This document shows positions 42,577 through 50,608 of a DNA stretch of 64,000 nt, piece by piece; positions within the stretch are counted from its first letter, which is position 1, and each line of letters opens with the position of its first letter. The notes below the pieces were generated by a model. The model searched no databases. It was not told the DNA's origin and worked only from the letters and a program-made list of their open reading frames with translations. Position numbers and translations under genes: made by a program. Origin of the DNA: an uncultured Dorea sp. (lineage in GTDB: Bacteria; Bacillota; Clostridia; Lachnospirales; Lachnospiraceae); the NCBI GenBank assembly GCA_948602995.1, contig CAPEBR010000003.1, positions 124,001 to 188,000 of the forward strand, written 5' to 3'.

Positions 42577-45510
42577 ATGAAAAAGCATATGAGCATAAAA
42601 GATTTATCAGCCTATGAACTGGTCAGGGAGGAAAAGCTTCCTGGCATTCATTCCAATGGTTTCCTGTTAAGGCATAAAAAGAGCGGCGCACGAATTCTGC
42701 TTGTGGAGAATGATGATAACAATAAGGTATTCAGCATCGGCTTCCGTACTCCGCCTCCGGACAGCACAGGTGTTCCGCATATTATGGAGCACTCTGTTCT
42801 GTGCGGTTCAAAGAATTTTCCGGCAAAGGATCCTTTTGTAGAGCTTGTGAAGGGCTCTCTAAATACTTTTTTAAATGCCATGACCTATCCGGACAAGACC
42901 GTGTATCCGGTGGCGAGCTGTAATGACAAGGATTTTAAGAATCTGATGCATGTCTACATGGATGCAGTGCTTTACCCGAATATCTATGAGCATGAAGAAA
43001 TTTTCCGTCAGGAGGGCTGGAGCTATCAGCTTGACAGTCTGGAAGAGCCGCTTAGTTATAACGGAGTTGTGTATAATGAGATGAAAGGGGCGTTTTCCTC
43101 ACCGGAGGGAGTGCTTGACCGGGTGATTCTGAATACATTGTTCCCGGATACATCCTATGCAAATGAATCCGGCGGGGATCCGGATGACATTCCGGATCTT
43201 ACCTATGAACAGTTCCTTGATTTCCACAGAACCTATTATCATCCGTCTAACAGCTATATCTATCTGTACGGGGATATGGATATGGAGGAAAGGCTTGACT
43301 GGCTTGACAGGGAATATTTAAGCTTTTTTGATGCAAAAGAAGTAGATTCCAGAATCAGGTTCCAGGAGCCTTTTGAGGAAGTGAAGGAACATACCTTTTC
43401 CTATTCCATTGCAAGTGATGAACCGGAGGCGGAGAATACGTATCTTTCTTACAATAAGGTGATTGGAACCAGCCTTGACAGGGAGCTTTACCTTGCTTTT
43501 CAGATTCTGGATTATGCGCTTCTTTCCGCGCCGGGCGCGCCGCTTAAGAAGGCGCTGACAGATGCCGGAATCGGAAAGGATATTATGGGTTCCTACGACA
43601 ATGGGATTTATCAGCCCATTTTCTCTGTCATTGCAAAAAATGCGGAGGAAAGCCAGAAGGAAGAGTTTGTAGAACTGATTGAGAAGGTGCTTTCTGGCCT
43701 TGCAGAAAACGGCATTGACAGAAAGGCTCTTGAGGCGGGGATTAACTATCATGAGTTCCGTTACCGCGAGGCGGACTTTGGAAATTATCCGAAGGGCCTC
43801 ATGTACGGGCTTCAGATGATGGACAGCTGGCTTTATGACGAGACCGAGCCATTCATGCATGTGGAGGCGCTGAAAACCTTTGAAGCTATGAAGGCAAAGA
43901 TGGGAACCGGCTATTTTGAGGAGCTGATCCTAAGATATCTCCTTGAAAATTCCCATGGTGCGATTGTAATCGTAAGGCCGGAGAAAGGGCGTACGGCGCG
44001 TCTGGATGCAGAGCTTGCAGAAAAGCTTCAGGCATATAAGGAAAGCCTCAGCCGGGAGGAGGCAGAGCTTCTGGTATCCCGGACTCATCAGCTTGAAGAA
44101 TACCAGTCTGAGCCAGACACAGAGGAGGATCTGAACCGGATTCCGGTACTGGAAAGGAAGGATATATCCAGGGAGATTACTCCGATTTATAATGAAGAGA
44201 TGACCATCTCAGGTACTCCGGTTGTGTTCCACGAAGTAGAGACGAACGGAATCGGCTATGTTGATGTGATGTTTGATCTGTCGGGAGTGGCGGCGGAGGA
44301 TCTGCCCTATGTGGGCATTCTGCAGTCCGTACTGGGAATTATTGATACAGAACATTATGAGTACGGGGAATTATTTAATGAGATCAACATGCACACCGGC
44401 GGAATCGGTACGGCGCTGGAGCTTTATAATGATGTGACGAACGTGCGTGAAAAGGCATTTAAGGCGACCTTTGAGATAAAGGGAAAGGCGCTTTATCCGA
44501 AGCTTTCCAGAACCTTTGAGATGATGGGGGAGATCCTGTCAGCATCAAAGCTCTCTGACACGAAGAGAATCAAGGAGATTCTGGATATGCTGAAATCAAG
44601 GCTTCTCATGAAGTTCCAGTCCTCCGGGCATACTACGGCAGCACTGCGCGCCCTTGCCTATGCATCGCCTTCTGCACAGCTTAAGGATATGACGAATGGA
44701 ATTGCTTTTTATGAAAAGGTAAATGAGATCCTGGAGCATTATGAGGAATGCAGGGAGAAGCTCTCAGAGAAGCTTTATGAGCTTTCTAAAAGGATCTTTT
44801 GCCCGGATAATCTGATGGTCAGCTATACGGCTGCCCGGACAGGACTTGCCGGGATGGAGGAGCTGCTTTGCGGGCTTAAGAGTAAGCTTTATACACAGAC
44901 GCCGGAAGAGACAGCGTGCATCATTCACTGCGAGAAGAAGAATGAGGGCTTTAAGACAGCTTCCAAGGTTCAGTATGTGGCGCGTACCGGAAACTTTATT
45001 GATAACGGCGCATCCTATACCGGAGCGCTGCAGATACTGAAGGTAATCTTAAGCTATGACTATCTGTGGCAGAATATCCGTGTGAAGGGCGGTGCATATG
45101 GCTGTATGAGTAATTTTACAAGGGTTGGGGACGGTTACTTTGTCTCCTACAGGGATCCGAACCTGAAACGGACCAATGAGGTCTATGAGGGGGTTGTGGA
45201 CTATCTCAGGAGTTTTACGGTTAGTGACCGGGATATGACAAAATACATTATTGGCACCATGAGCAATATCGACCAGCCCCTGACGCCTGCGGCAAAGGGT
45301 GAACGCTCCATGAATCTGTATATGAATAAGGTGAGTGCTGATATGATCCGGGAGGAACGCAGCCAGATCCTCGATGCAACGCAGGAGGATATCAGGAGCC
45401 TTTCCCGTGTGGCAGAAGCCATCCTGAAGGCGGGACAGCTCTGCGTCATCGGAAGCGAGGAGAAGATTGAAGAGGACAGGGAGCTGTTTGATACCATCAC
45501 GGCATTTTAA
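42577..45510 (+). CDS. M16C-family zinc metalloprotease (presequence protease-like)
   Basis: A 977-residue insulinase-family protease made of four M16 domains. Catalytic inverted zinc motif HIMEH in STGVPHIMEHSVLCGS near residue 68, with the third ligand in the EEIFRQEGW/YNEMKGAFSSPEG region, and the C-terminal substrate-closing domain with IRVKGGAYGCMSNF. Family members degrade peptides in a closed chamber; this one lacks a signal peptide and should be cytosolic. Start ATG at 42577 follows GAAAGGAGCAT. It is 15 bp upstream of era. Confidence 0.93.
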   Translation: MKKHMSIKDLSAYELVREEKLPGIHSNGFLLRHKKSGARILLVENDDNNKVFSIGFRTPPPDSTGVPHIMEHSVLCGSKNFPAKDPFVELVKGSLNTFLNAMTYPDKTVYPVASCNDKDFKNLMHVYMDAVLYPNIYEHEEIFRQEGWSYQLDSLEEPLSYNGVVYNEMKGAFSSPEGVLDRVILNTLFPDTSYANESGGDPDDIPDLTYEQFLDFHRTYYHPSNSYIYLYGDMDMEERLDWLDREYLSFFDAKEVDSRIRFQEPFEEVKEHTFSYSIASDEPEAENTYLSYNKVIGTSLDRELYLAFQILDYALLSAPGAPLKKALTDAGIGKDIMGSYDNGIYQPIFSVIAKNAEESQKEEFVELIEKVLSGLAENGIDRKALEAGINYHEFRYREADFGNYPKGLMYGLQMMDSWLYDETEPFMHVEALKTFEAMKAKMGTGYFEELILRYLLENSHGAIVIVRPEKGRTARLDAELAEKLQAYKESLSREEAELLVSRTHQLEEYQSEPDTEEDLNRIPVLERKDISREITPIYNEEMTISGTPVVFHEVETNGIGYVDVMFDLSGVAAEDLPYVGILQSVLGIIDTEHYEYGELFNEINMHTGGIGTALELYNDVTNVREKAFKATFEIKGKALYPKLSRTFEMMGEILSASKLSDTKRIKEILDMLKSRLLMKFQSSGHTTAALRALAYASPSAQLKDMTNGIAFYEKVNEILEHYEECREKLSEKLYELSKRIFCPDNLMVSYTAARTGLAGMEELLCGLKSKLYTQTPEETACIIHCEKKNEGFKTASKVQYVARTGNFIDNGASYTGALQILKVILSYDYLWQNIRVKGGAYGCMSNFTRVGDGYFVSYRDPNLKRTNEVYEGVVDYLRSFTVSDRDMTKYIIGTMSNIDQPLTPAAKGERSMNLYMNKVSADMIREERSQILDATQEDIRSLSRVAEAILKAGQLCVIGSEEKIEEDRELFDTITAF

Positions 45511-45525
45511 TATGAGGTATGAGAA

Positions 45526-46419
45526 ATGAAAAATTTTAAATCAGGCTTCGTGACGCTGATTGGCCGCCCCAATGTAGGGAAATCTACTCTTATGAATTAC
45601 CTCATCGGGCAGAAGATTGCCATTACGTCTAATAAGCCGCAGACTACCAGAAACCGGATTCAGACTGTCCTCACGACAGAGGAGGGACAGATTATCTTCG
45701 TGGATACCCCGGGGATTCACAAGGCGAAAAATAAACTTGGGGAGTATATGGTAAATGTTGCAGAGAAGACGCTGGGCGAGGTAGATGTAGTGCTATGGCT
45801 TGTGGAGCCCACCACCTTTATCGGCGCAGGAGAGCAGCATATTGCAAAGCAGCTTAAGGGCTGTAAGACTCCGGTCATTCTTGTGATTAATAAAACTGAC
45901 AGTGTGAAAAAGGAAGAGGTGCTTCTGTCCATCGGAGCCTATAAAGACACCTGTGATTTTGCGGAGATTGTCCCTGTCTCTGCAAGAAATGGGGATAATA
46001 CAGAGGAGCTTGTGAAAGTGATTATGAAGTATCTCCCGTATGGCCCTCAGTTTTATGACGAAGATACAGTGACAGACCAGCCGGAACGTCAGATCGTGGC
46101 AGAGCTCATCAGGGAGAAGGCGCTGCATTCTCTGAATGAAGAGATTCCCCATGGAATCGCCGTTGCCATTGACCGGATGAAGTGCAAGAATAAGGTCATG
46201 CATATTGACGCCACCATTATATGCGAGCGGGATTCCCACAAGGGGATAATTATTGGAAAACAAGGAAATATGTTGAAAAAAATTGGAAGCACTGCCCGGT
46301 ATGAGATAGAGAAAATGCTGGATTTACAGGTAAATCTTAAGCTTTGGGTTAAGGTGAAAAAGGACTGGCGGGACAGCGATTATCTAATGAAAAATTTTGG
46401 ATACCGGGAAGAGGAATAA
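45526..46419 (+). CDS. era: GTPase Era
   Basis: A 297-residue GTPase that binds 16S rRNA and assists 30S assembly. G1 GRPNVGKST near residue 13, switch KPQTTRNRI, G3 DTPGIH near 60, G4 NKTD near 122, G5 SARNGDN, then a C-terminal KH domain with IIIGKQGNMLKKIG. Length is typical. The order era, small ORF, recO matches the common Firmicutes neighbourhood. No ybeY or cdd gene is directly upstream. Confidence 0.97.
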   Translation: MKNFKSGFVTLIGRPNVGKSTLMNYLIGQKIAITSNKPQTTRNRIQTVLTTEEGQIIFVDTPGIHKAKNKLGEYMVNVAEKTLGEVDVVLWLVEPTTFIGAGEQHIAKQLKGCKTPVILVINKTDSVKKEEVLLSIGAYKDTCDFAEIVPVSARNGDNTEELVKVIMKYLPYGPQFYDEDTVTDQPERQIVAELIREKALHSLNEEIPHGIAVAIDRMKCKNKVMHIDATIICERDSHKGIIIGKQGNMLKKIGSTARYEIEKMLDLQVNLKLWVKVKKDWRDSDYLMKNFGYREEE

Positions 46420-46478
46420 AAAGTATATTCCACTGGGGAACCTAATGGCAGGATGTAACACAGACATGAGGTGATAAA

Positions 46479-46655
46479 GTGGAAGAAAAGTACTGGCAGC
46501 AGTTTTTGGAGACAGGAAAGATTACAGACTATCTCTATTACAAGGGTATGCAGATCATAAGCCGTGTGATGGATAGCTATGAAGGTAACGGACAGCATGA
46601 ACCAGATTATGGTGACGGGCATGGTGCTCGGGGTGACGCCTGTAGGGGAATCTGA
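46479..46655 (+). CDS. Small conserved protein between era and recO, 58 residues
   Basis: A GTG-start frame six bases after GAGGTGAT. The product begins EEKYWQQFLETGKITDYLYY, continues KGMQIISRVMDSYEG and ends in a Gly/Asp-rich tail (HEPDYGDGHGARGDACRGI). I recall near-identical short proteins at this position in other Lachnospiraceae; that is memory, not a search. It overlaps the recO start region in another frame by up to 77 bp. The first 35 residues are probably helical. Function unknown. Confidence 0.7.
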   Translation: MEEKYWQQFLETGKITDYLYYKGMQIISRVMDSYEGNGQHEPDYGDGHGARGDACRGI

Positions 46656-47346
46656 CAGGCGGGTTGTAATATTGACAAAAGAACGAGGGAAGATTGCCGT
46701 ATTTGCAAGAGGCGCAAGAAAGCCGAACAGTGCACTGGTGGGGGTTACGGCCCCCTTTTCCTTCGGGGAATTCAATCTCTATGAGGGGCGGACATCCTAC
46801 ACACTGATGTCGGCCTCTATTTCCAGTTATTTTTCAGAACTCCGGGAGGATATGGAAGGGGCATACTACGGATTCTATTTTCTTGACTTTGCAAGTTATT
46901 ATGCAGCAGAGGCAAATGATGAGACAGAGCTTTTGAAGCTCCTGTACCAGACACTGAGGGCTCTGGTAAGCCCAAGGATCCCCAACCGGCTTGTGCGCTG
47001 CGTTTTTGAACTTAAGTGCATCAGTATTAACGGAGAAGGCCCCCAGGTATTCGAATGCGTCAGATGCGGGGACAAGGAACGGGAGAAGCATTTCAGTATA
47101 AAGATGGGAGGCCTCATATGCATGGAATGCCTGGATGAGGCGCCGGATGCAGTGAAGGTTCAGTCATCTACATTATATACCATGCAGTATATTATATCAT
47201 CCAGAGTAGAAAAACTGTATACCTTCGCCGTGACAGACAAGATTCTTGCAGAGTTAGAAAGAGTCGTAAAAAAGTATAGAAATGTATATGTAGAAAAAGA
47301 ATTCAAATCACTGGAGATCCTGGAGACAATCATCGGAGACGGATAA
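46579..47346 (+). CDS. recO: DNA repair protein RecO
   Basis: A 255-residue recombination mediator that loads RecA onto SSB-coated DNA with RecR. N-terminal OB domain (IMVTGMVLGVTPVGESDRRVVILTKERGKIAVFARGARKPNS), helical body, and a C-terminal zinc site (CVRCGDKEREKHFS ... GGLICMEC). A later ATG at 46597 (MNQIMVTG), which matches the usual family start, is an equally good choice and would shorten the product by six residues. The gene overlaps the 58-residue ORF. Confidence 0.93.
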   Translation: MKVTDSMNQIMVTGMVLGVTPVGESDRRVVILTKERGKIAVFARGARKPNSALVGVTAPFSFGEFNLYEGRTSYTLMSASISSYFSELREDMEGAYYGFYFLDFASYYAAEANDETELLKLLYQTLRALVSPRIPNRLVRCVFELKCISINGEGPQVFECVRCGDKEREKHFSIKMGGLICMECLDEAPDAVKVQSSTLYTMQYIISSRVEKLYTFAVTDKILAELERVVKKYRNVYVEKEFKSLEILETIIGDG

Positions 47347-47351
47347 GGGAC

Positions 47352-48701
47352 TTACTTTAATGGCATCCTGACCGTTACCGTAAACTGCTCTGTTTCTTTT
47401 TCCACTTCCATCGTTCCTCCAAGGAGGCGCATCATCTTCTGCACACTCTTAAGTCCGATATTATTCCCGCTTACCCCTGCATGCTCGGCCTTTGCAGTAT
47501 TCGTTACGGAGACAGTGAGATACTGTCTGCCAGACTCCCCGGTAATAACCACAGGCTGCTTCTTATCCCCATATTTAAGAATATTAGAGAAGAGATTATT
47601 GAATATCCGTTTCAGCATAGTGATATCACTTTCCAATACCCCTGACGTCTCAGGGAAATCCATTTCAGGAAGAAATCCGGCCAGCTTTATAAAATCACAG
47701 TTTTCAGTCAGGCACTGACTGATAAAGTCTGTGGATATCCAGTTAAGCTCCGGGGTCTCGTTTTCTTCCAGTACCAGCGCATACTCGAACATCTTGTCTG
47801 TCAGTTCCTTTAGGTCCTCTGCTTTTTTTAGACACCGCTCCACATATTCGTCCTGCATGTCAGGGCTTCGTTTCAGGCGCAGGACTTCCAGGTAGCCAGT
47901 CAGAATTGTAAGAGGCGTGCGCAGGTCATGGGAGAGGGCTGTGATCAGATCCTGGTTGGCAAGGCGGCTTTCCTGTTCCTTTAAGATCGTTTCATTCAGC
48001 GAGTTTCTCAGCCCGTTCAGCTCCCTGGCAAGAATCCCGATCTCATCCTCTCCGAAATCCGGAACCGGATGGGTCAGGTCGCCGGAGGACATGGTGAGAA
48101 TTTCCTTTTCCAGTACAAGGACAGAGCGCATTTTCCTGCTCAGGAAAAACAGGACAATGCCAAAGAACACAAGGATGGAAAGGAACAGACTCCCTGCCAT
48201 GAAGGGATAAAGGAACAGGGAGCGTTGGTAGTTGTACATCATGACCATGCCCGCATCGTTCCGGAATCTGAGGGGAAACATCCGCAGATCCTCGCCGTCG
48301 CCGTTTGTGAGCCGGTATCCCCAGTCAAAAAAAATGCGGAAATCCTTATCATCCATAATAGGGGCGAATCTTCCGGCCCGGTACAGCCCGTCATCCCTCC
48401 CATAAATATAAACGCTTGTATATTCATCTGCCATCTCCAGAAGGGGTTCCAGAGCCAGGGCTGTCTCTGTGTCATCCTCACTCTTTGGCAGGTCATAATC
48501 CAGCGCTGCCTCATAAAATTCATCCATAAACTCAAGGTCATCTAACTGGGTGTGGGAAAAATCCGTGTTAGTCAGCAGCTTTCCTACAGACCATCTGTGA
48601 AGCCACAGCTTTTGAAAAAGTACAAAACAGATGATGACTGCGCACAGAATCAGCAGGGAAAACTGACTGCTGATTTTTAAGCCTTTAATCTTCTTAATCA
48701 C
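47352..48701 (-). CDS. Sensor histidine kinase
   Basis: A 449-residue membrane kinase. Helix 1 at about 14-33, an extracytoplasmic region of about 130 residues (DFSHTQLDDLEFMDEF ... SVYIYGRDDGLYRAGRF), helix 2 (PFMAGSLFLSILVFFGIVLFFL) near 165-190, HAMP, HisKA with the phosphorylated histidine in ALSHDLRTPLTIL near 256, and HATPase with NNLFSNILKYG and NNIGLKSV. It shares 8 bp with the response regulator gene, so the two are coupled. The signal is unknown; the divergent glycosyltransferase genes hint at cell-envelope sensing. Confidence 0.93.
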   Translation of the reverse strand: MIKKIKGLKISSQFSLLILCAVIICFVLFQKLWLHRWSVGKLLTNTDFSHTQLDDLEFMDEFYEAALDYDLPKSEDDTETALALEPLLEMADEYTSVYIYGRDDGLYRAGRFAPIMDDKDFRIFFDWGYRLTNGDGEDLRMFPLRFRNDAGMVMMYNYQRSLFLYPFMAGSLFLSILVFFGIVLFFLSRKMRSVLVLEKEILTMSSGDLTHPVPDFGEDEIGILARELNGLRNSLNETILKEQESRLANQDLITALSHDLRTPLTILTGYLEVLRLKRSPDMQDEYVERCLKKAEDLKELTDKMFEYALVLEENETPELNWISTDFISQCLTENCDFIKLAGFLPEMDFPETSGVLESDITMLKRIFNNLFSNILKYGDKKQPVVITGESGRQYLTVSVTNTAKAEHAGVSGNNIGLKSVQKMMRLLGGTMEVEKETEQFTVTVRMPLK

Positions 48702-49410
48702 AGCGATACCCCTTTCCCCACACGGTTTTTATAAGGAGAGGATTTTTCGGATCCTTCTCAATCTTAAGGCGGAGATTGCGGATATGAACAGTAACCGTGT
48801 TATTCGCACCATAATAATAAGGTTCGTCCCACACCGCCTCATAGAGCCGTTCTGCGGAAAAAGTCTGCCGCCGGTTCTTCACAAGCACAAGCAGCACTGC
48901 ATACTCGGTATCCGTAAGCTCAAGGGTCTTACCATCCCGGCGTACCTGCTCTTTCGCCTCGTCAATTTCTAGATAGTGGTACTTTATAGGCTCAGACTTC
49001 CCGGGGACAGGGTTTTCCTCCCGGGTATCCTTTCCCTTATACACCTGATACCGCCGGATCAATGCCTTGCTGCGGCTGATGAGCTCATTATAGGAAAACG
49101 GTTTTTCCAGATAGTCGTCCCCTCCGCTGGAAAATCCCAGGGTCTTGTCACTTTCCTTCGTGCGGGCGCTCAGGAACAGGATCGGCGCGTTACTGAATTT
49201 GCGGATCTCCAGGCATGTCTGATATCCGTTTAACCCGGGCATCATAATATCAAGAATAATCAGGTCAAAGGAGTTTTCCCGGATTGCATCCAACGCCTCC
49301 GACCCGTCCCCGGCTTCCGCGATCCCAAACCCCTCGCCACCAAGTAATACATGTATGATTTCCCGGATTTCCAGGTTGTCATCAACAATTAAAATACGTG
49401 TTTCTTCCAC
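48694..49410 (-). CDS. OmpR-family response regulator
   Basis: A 238-residue regulator: receiver domain (RILIVDDNLEIREII, phosphoacceptor aspartate in LIILDIMMPGLNG near residue 53, LFLSARTKESDK) and a winged-helix output domain (LELTDTEYAVLLVLVKNRRQTFSAERLYEAVW, NTVTVHIRNLRLKIEKDP). The start is GTG after GGAGGAAGAATT. It is encoded upstream of its kinase and divergent from the glycosyltransferase gene; an inverted repeat in that gap is a candidate binding site. Confidence 0.94.
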   Translation of the reverse strand: MEETRILIVDDNLEIREIIHVLLGGEGFGIAEAGDGSEALDAIRENSFDLIILDIMMPGLNGYQTCLEIRKFSNAPILFLSARTKESDKTLGFSSGGDDYLEKPFSYNELISRSKALIRRYQVYKGKDTREENPVPGKSEPIKYHYLEIDEAKEQVRRDGKTLELTDTEYAVLLVLVKNRRQTFSAERLYEAVWDEPYYYGANNTVTVHIRNLRLKIEKDPKNPLLIKTVWGKGYRCD

Positions 49411-49432
49411 AATTCTTCCTCCATTTATAAAT

Positions 49433-49495
49433 CGTTACTATTCACGGACTAACCGTCTGCTTATAGCAACGCATCCAGCCCATTTAAAAGTCGCT
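49433..49495 (+). repeat. Repeat A relic
   Basis: GTTACTATTCACGGACTAACCGTCTGCTTATAGC resembles the outer arm and left flank of Repeat A copy 5 (CGGACTAACTGTCCGCTCATAG before GTTACTGTTCAC). Hairpins are not preserved, so this is a decayed copy at best. Confidence 0.35.
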
Positions 49496-49535
49496 AAATC
49501 TATCATAGCAGATTTTTTAGAAATATTTGTATCAT

Positions 49536-49574
49536 CTTAATAATTCTTAAGATATAATTTAGGCAATTATTAAG
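49536..49574 (+). promoter_or_regulatory. Inverted repeat around a -10 box upstream of the glycosyltransferase gene
   Basis: CTTAATAATT (49536-49545) and AATTATTAAG (49565-49574) form a perfect 10-bp inverted repeat around TATAAT at 49553-49558. It lies in the gap between the response regulator and the GT2 gene and could be a regulator-binding site; no good -35 box is seen, which fits an activated promoter. Confidence 0.5.
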
Positions 49575-49642
49575 AAATATCCATTAAAGTATATAACTGA
49601 CAGAAAGAAAGGGAATAACTAATGATATCGGAGGTGTGGCAA

Positions 49643-50608
49643 ATGAGTTTAATTAGTATTGTTATTCCGTGTTATAACGAAGAGGAGGCTCTGCCAGTCT
49701 ATTACAGGGAGATGTGCAGAATCATGAAAGAGATGGCGGACACTGAGTTCGAGCTGTTGTTTGTGGATGACGGCTCTACGGACCGGACGCTTGGAATATT
49801 AAAGGAAATGAATGAAAATGACGCGCGGTGCCGTTATCTGTCATTTTCCAGAAACTTTGGAAAGGAAGCAGCACTTTATGCCGGGCTTAAGAATGCCCAG
49901 GGTAATTATGTGGCGACAATGGATGTGGACATGCAGGATCCGCCGGGACTTCTGCCGGAGATGTACCGGATTCTTAAGGAGGAGAACTACGACAGCGTGG
50001 CCACAAGGCGCTCCACCAGAACCGGGGAGCCAAGGATCCGTTCCTTCTTATCCGAAAGCTTTTACAAATTCATCAATAAGATTTCTCGCACGGAGATTGT
50101 GAACGGCGCCAGGGACTACAGGCTTATGAAGCGGAAGATGGTGGATGCAGTGCTTGGAATGAGCGAGTACAACCGCTTTTCAAAAGGAATCTTCGAATGG
50201 GTGGGATTTCGGACAAAATGGCTGGAATTCCAGAATGTGGGACGTTGTGCCGGGGAGACGAAGTGGTCGGTTAAGAAGCTGTTCATGTACTCTCTGGAGG
50301 GAATCACCGGCTTTTCGGTAGCTCCCCTTTCCCTCGCTTCTGTAGTTGGAGTTATGTTTTGCGCACTGGCGTTTCTTATGATTTTAGTCATTATTGTCAG
50401 GACGCTCATATGGGGAGATCCGGTGTCGGGCTGGCCGTCACTGGCGTGCATCATTTTCATGGTTAGCGGAATACAGCTCTTCTGTACCGGGATTGTGGGA
50501 CAGTATCTGTCCAAAACCTATCTGGAAACGAAGCACAGGCCCATATTCATTCTGAAGGATTCCAGTGAGGAAAATACGGGAGGGTCACATGAAAAAGTTT
50601 CGGTATAG
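49643..50608 (+). CDS. GT2 glycosyltransferase, CsbB/GtrB-like
   Basis: A 321-residue membrane glycosyltransferase: GT-A domain with ISIVIPCYNEEEALP, FVDDGSTDRTL, SRNFGKEAALYAGL and the MDVDMQDPP metal motif, then two C-terminal membrane helices (about 225-300). This arrangement is that of CsbB/GtrB enzymes, which put a sugar on undecaprenyl phosphate on the inner face of the membrane. GGAGGTGTGGCAA precedes the ATG at 49643, preferred over 49622. Its end overlaps the YfhO-family gene by 20 bp; in Bacillus CsbB and YfhO act together in teichoic acid glycosylation. Confidence 0.9.
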   Translation: MSLISIVIPCYNEEEALPVYYREMCRIMKEMADTEFELLFVDDGSTDRTLGILKEMNENDARCRYLSFSRNFGKEAALYAGLKNAQGNYVATMDVDMQDPPGLLPEMYRILKEENYDSVATRRSTRTGEPRIRSFLSESFYKFINKISRTEIVNGARDYRLMKRKMVDAVLGMSEYNRFSKGIFEWVGFRTKWLEFQNVGRCAGETKWSVKKLFMYSLEGITGFSVAPLSLASVVGVMFCALAFLMILVIIVRTLIWGDPVSGWPSLACIIFMVSGIQLFCTGIVGQYLSKTYLETKHRPIFILKDSSEENTGGSHEKVSV

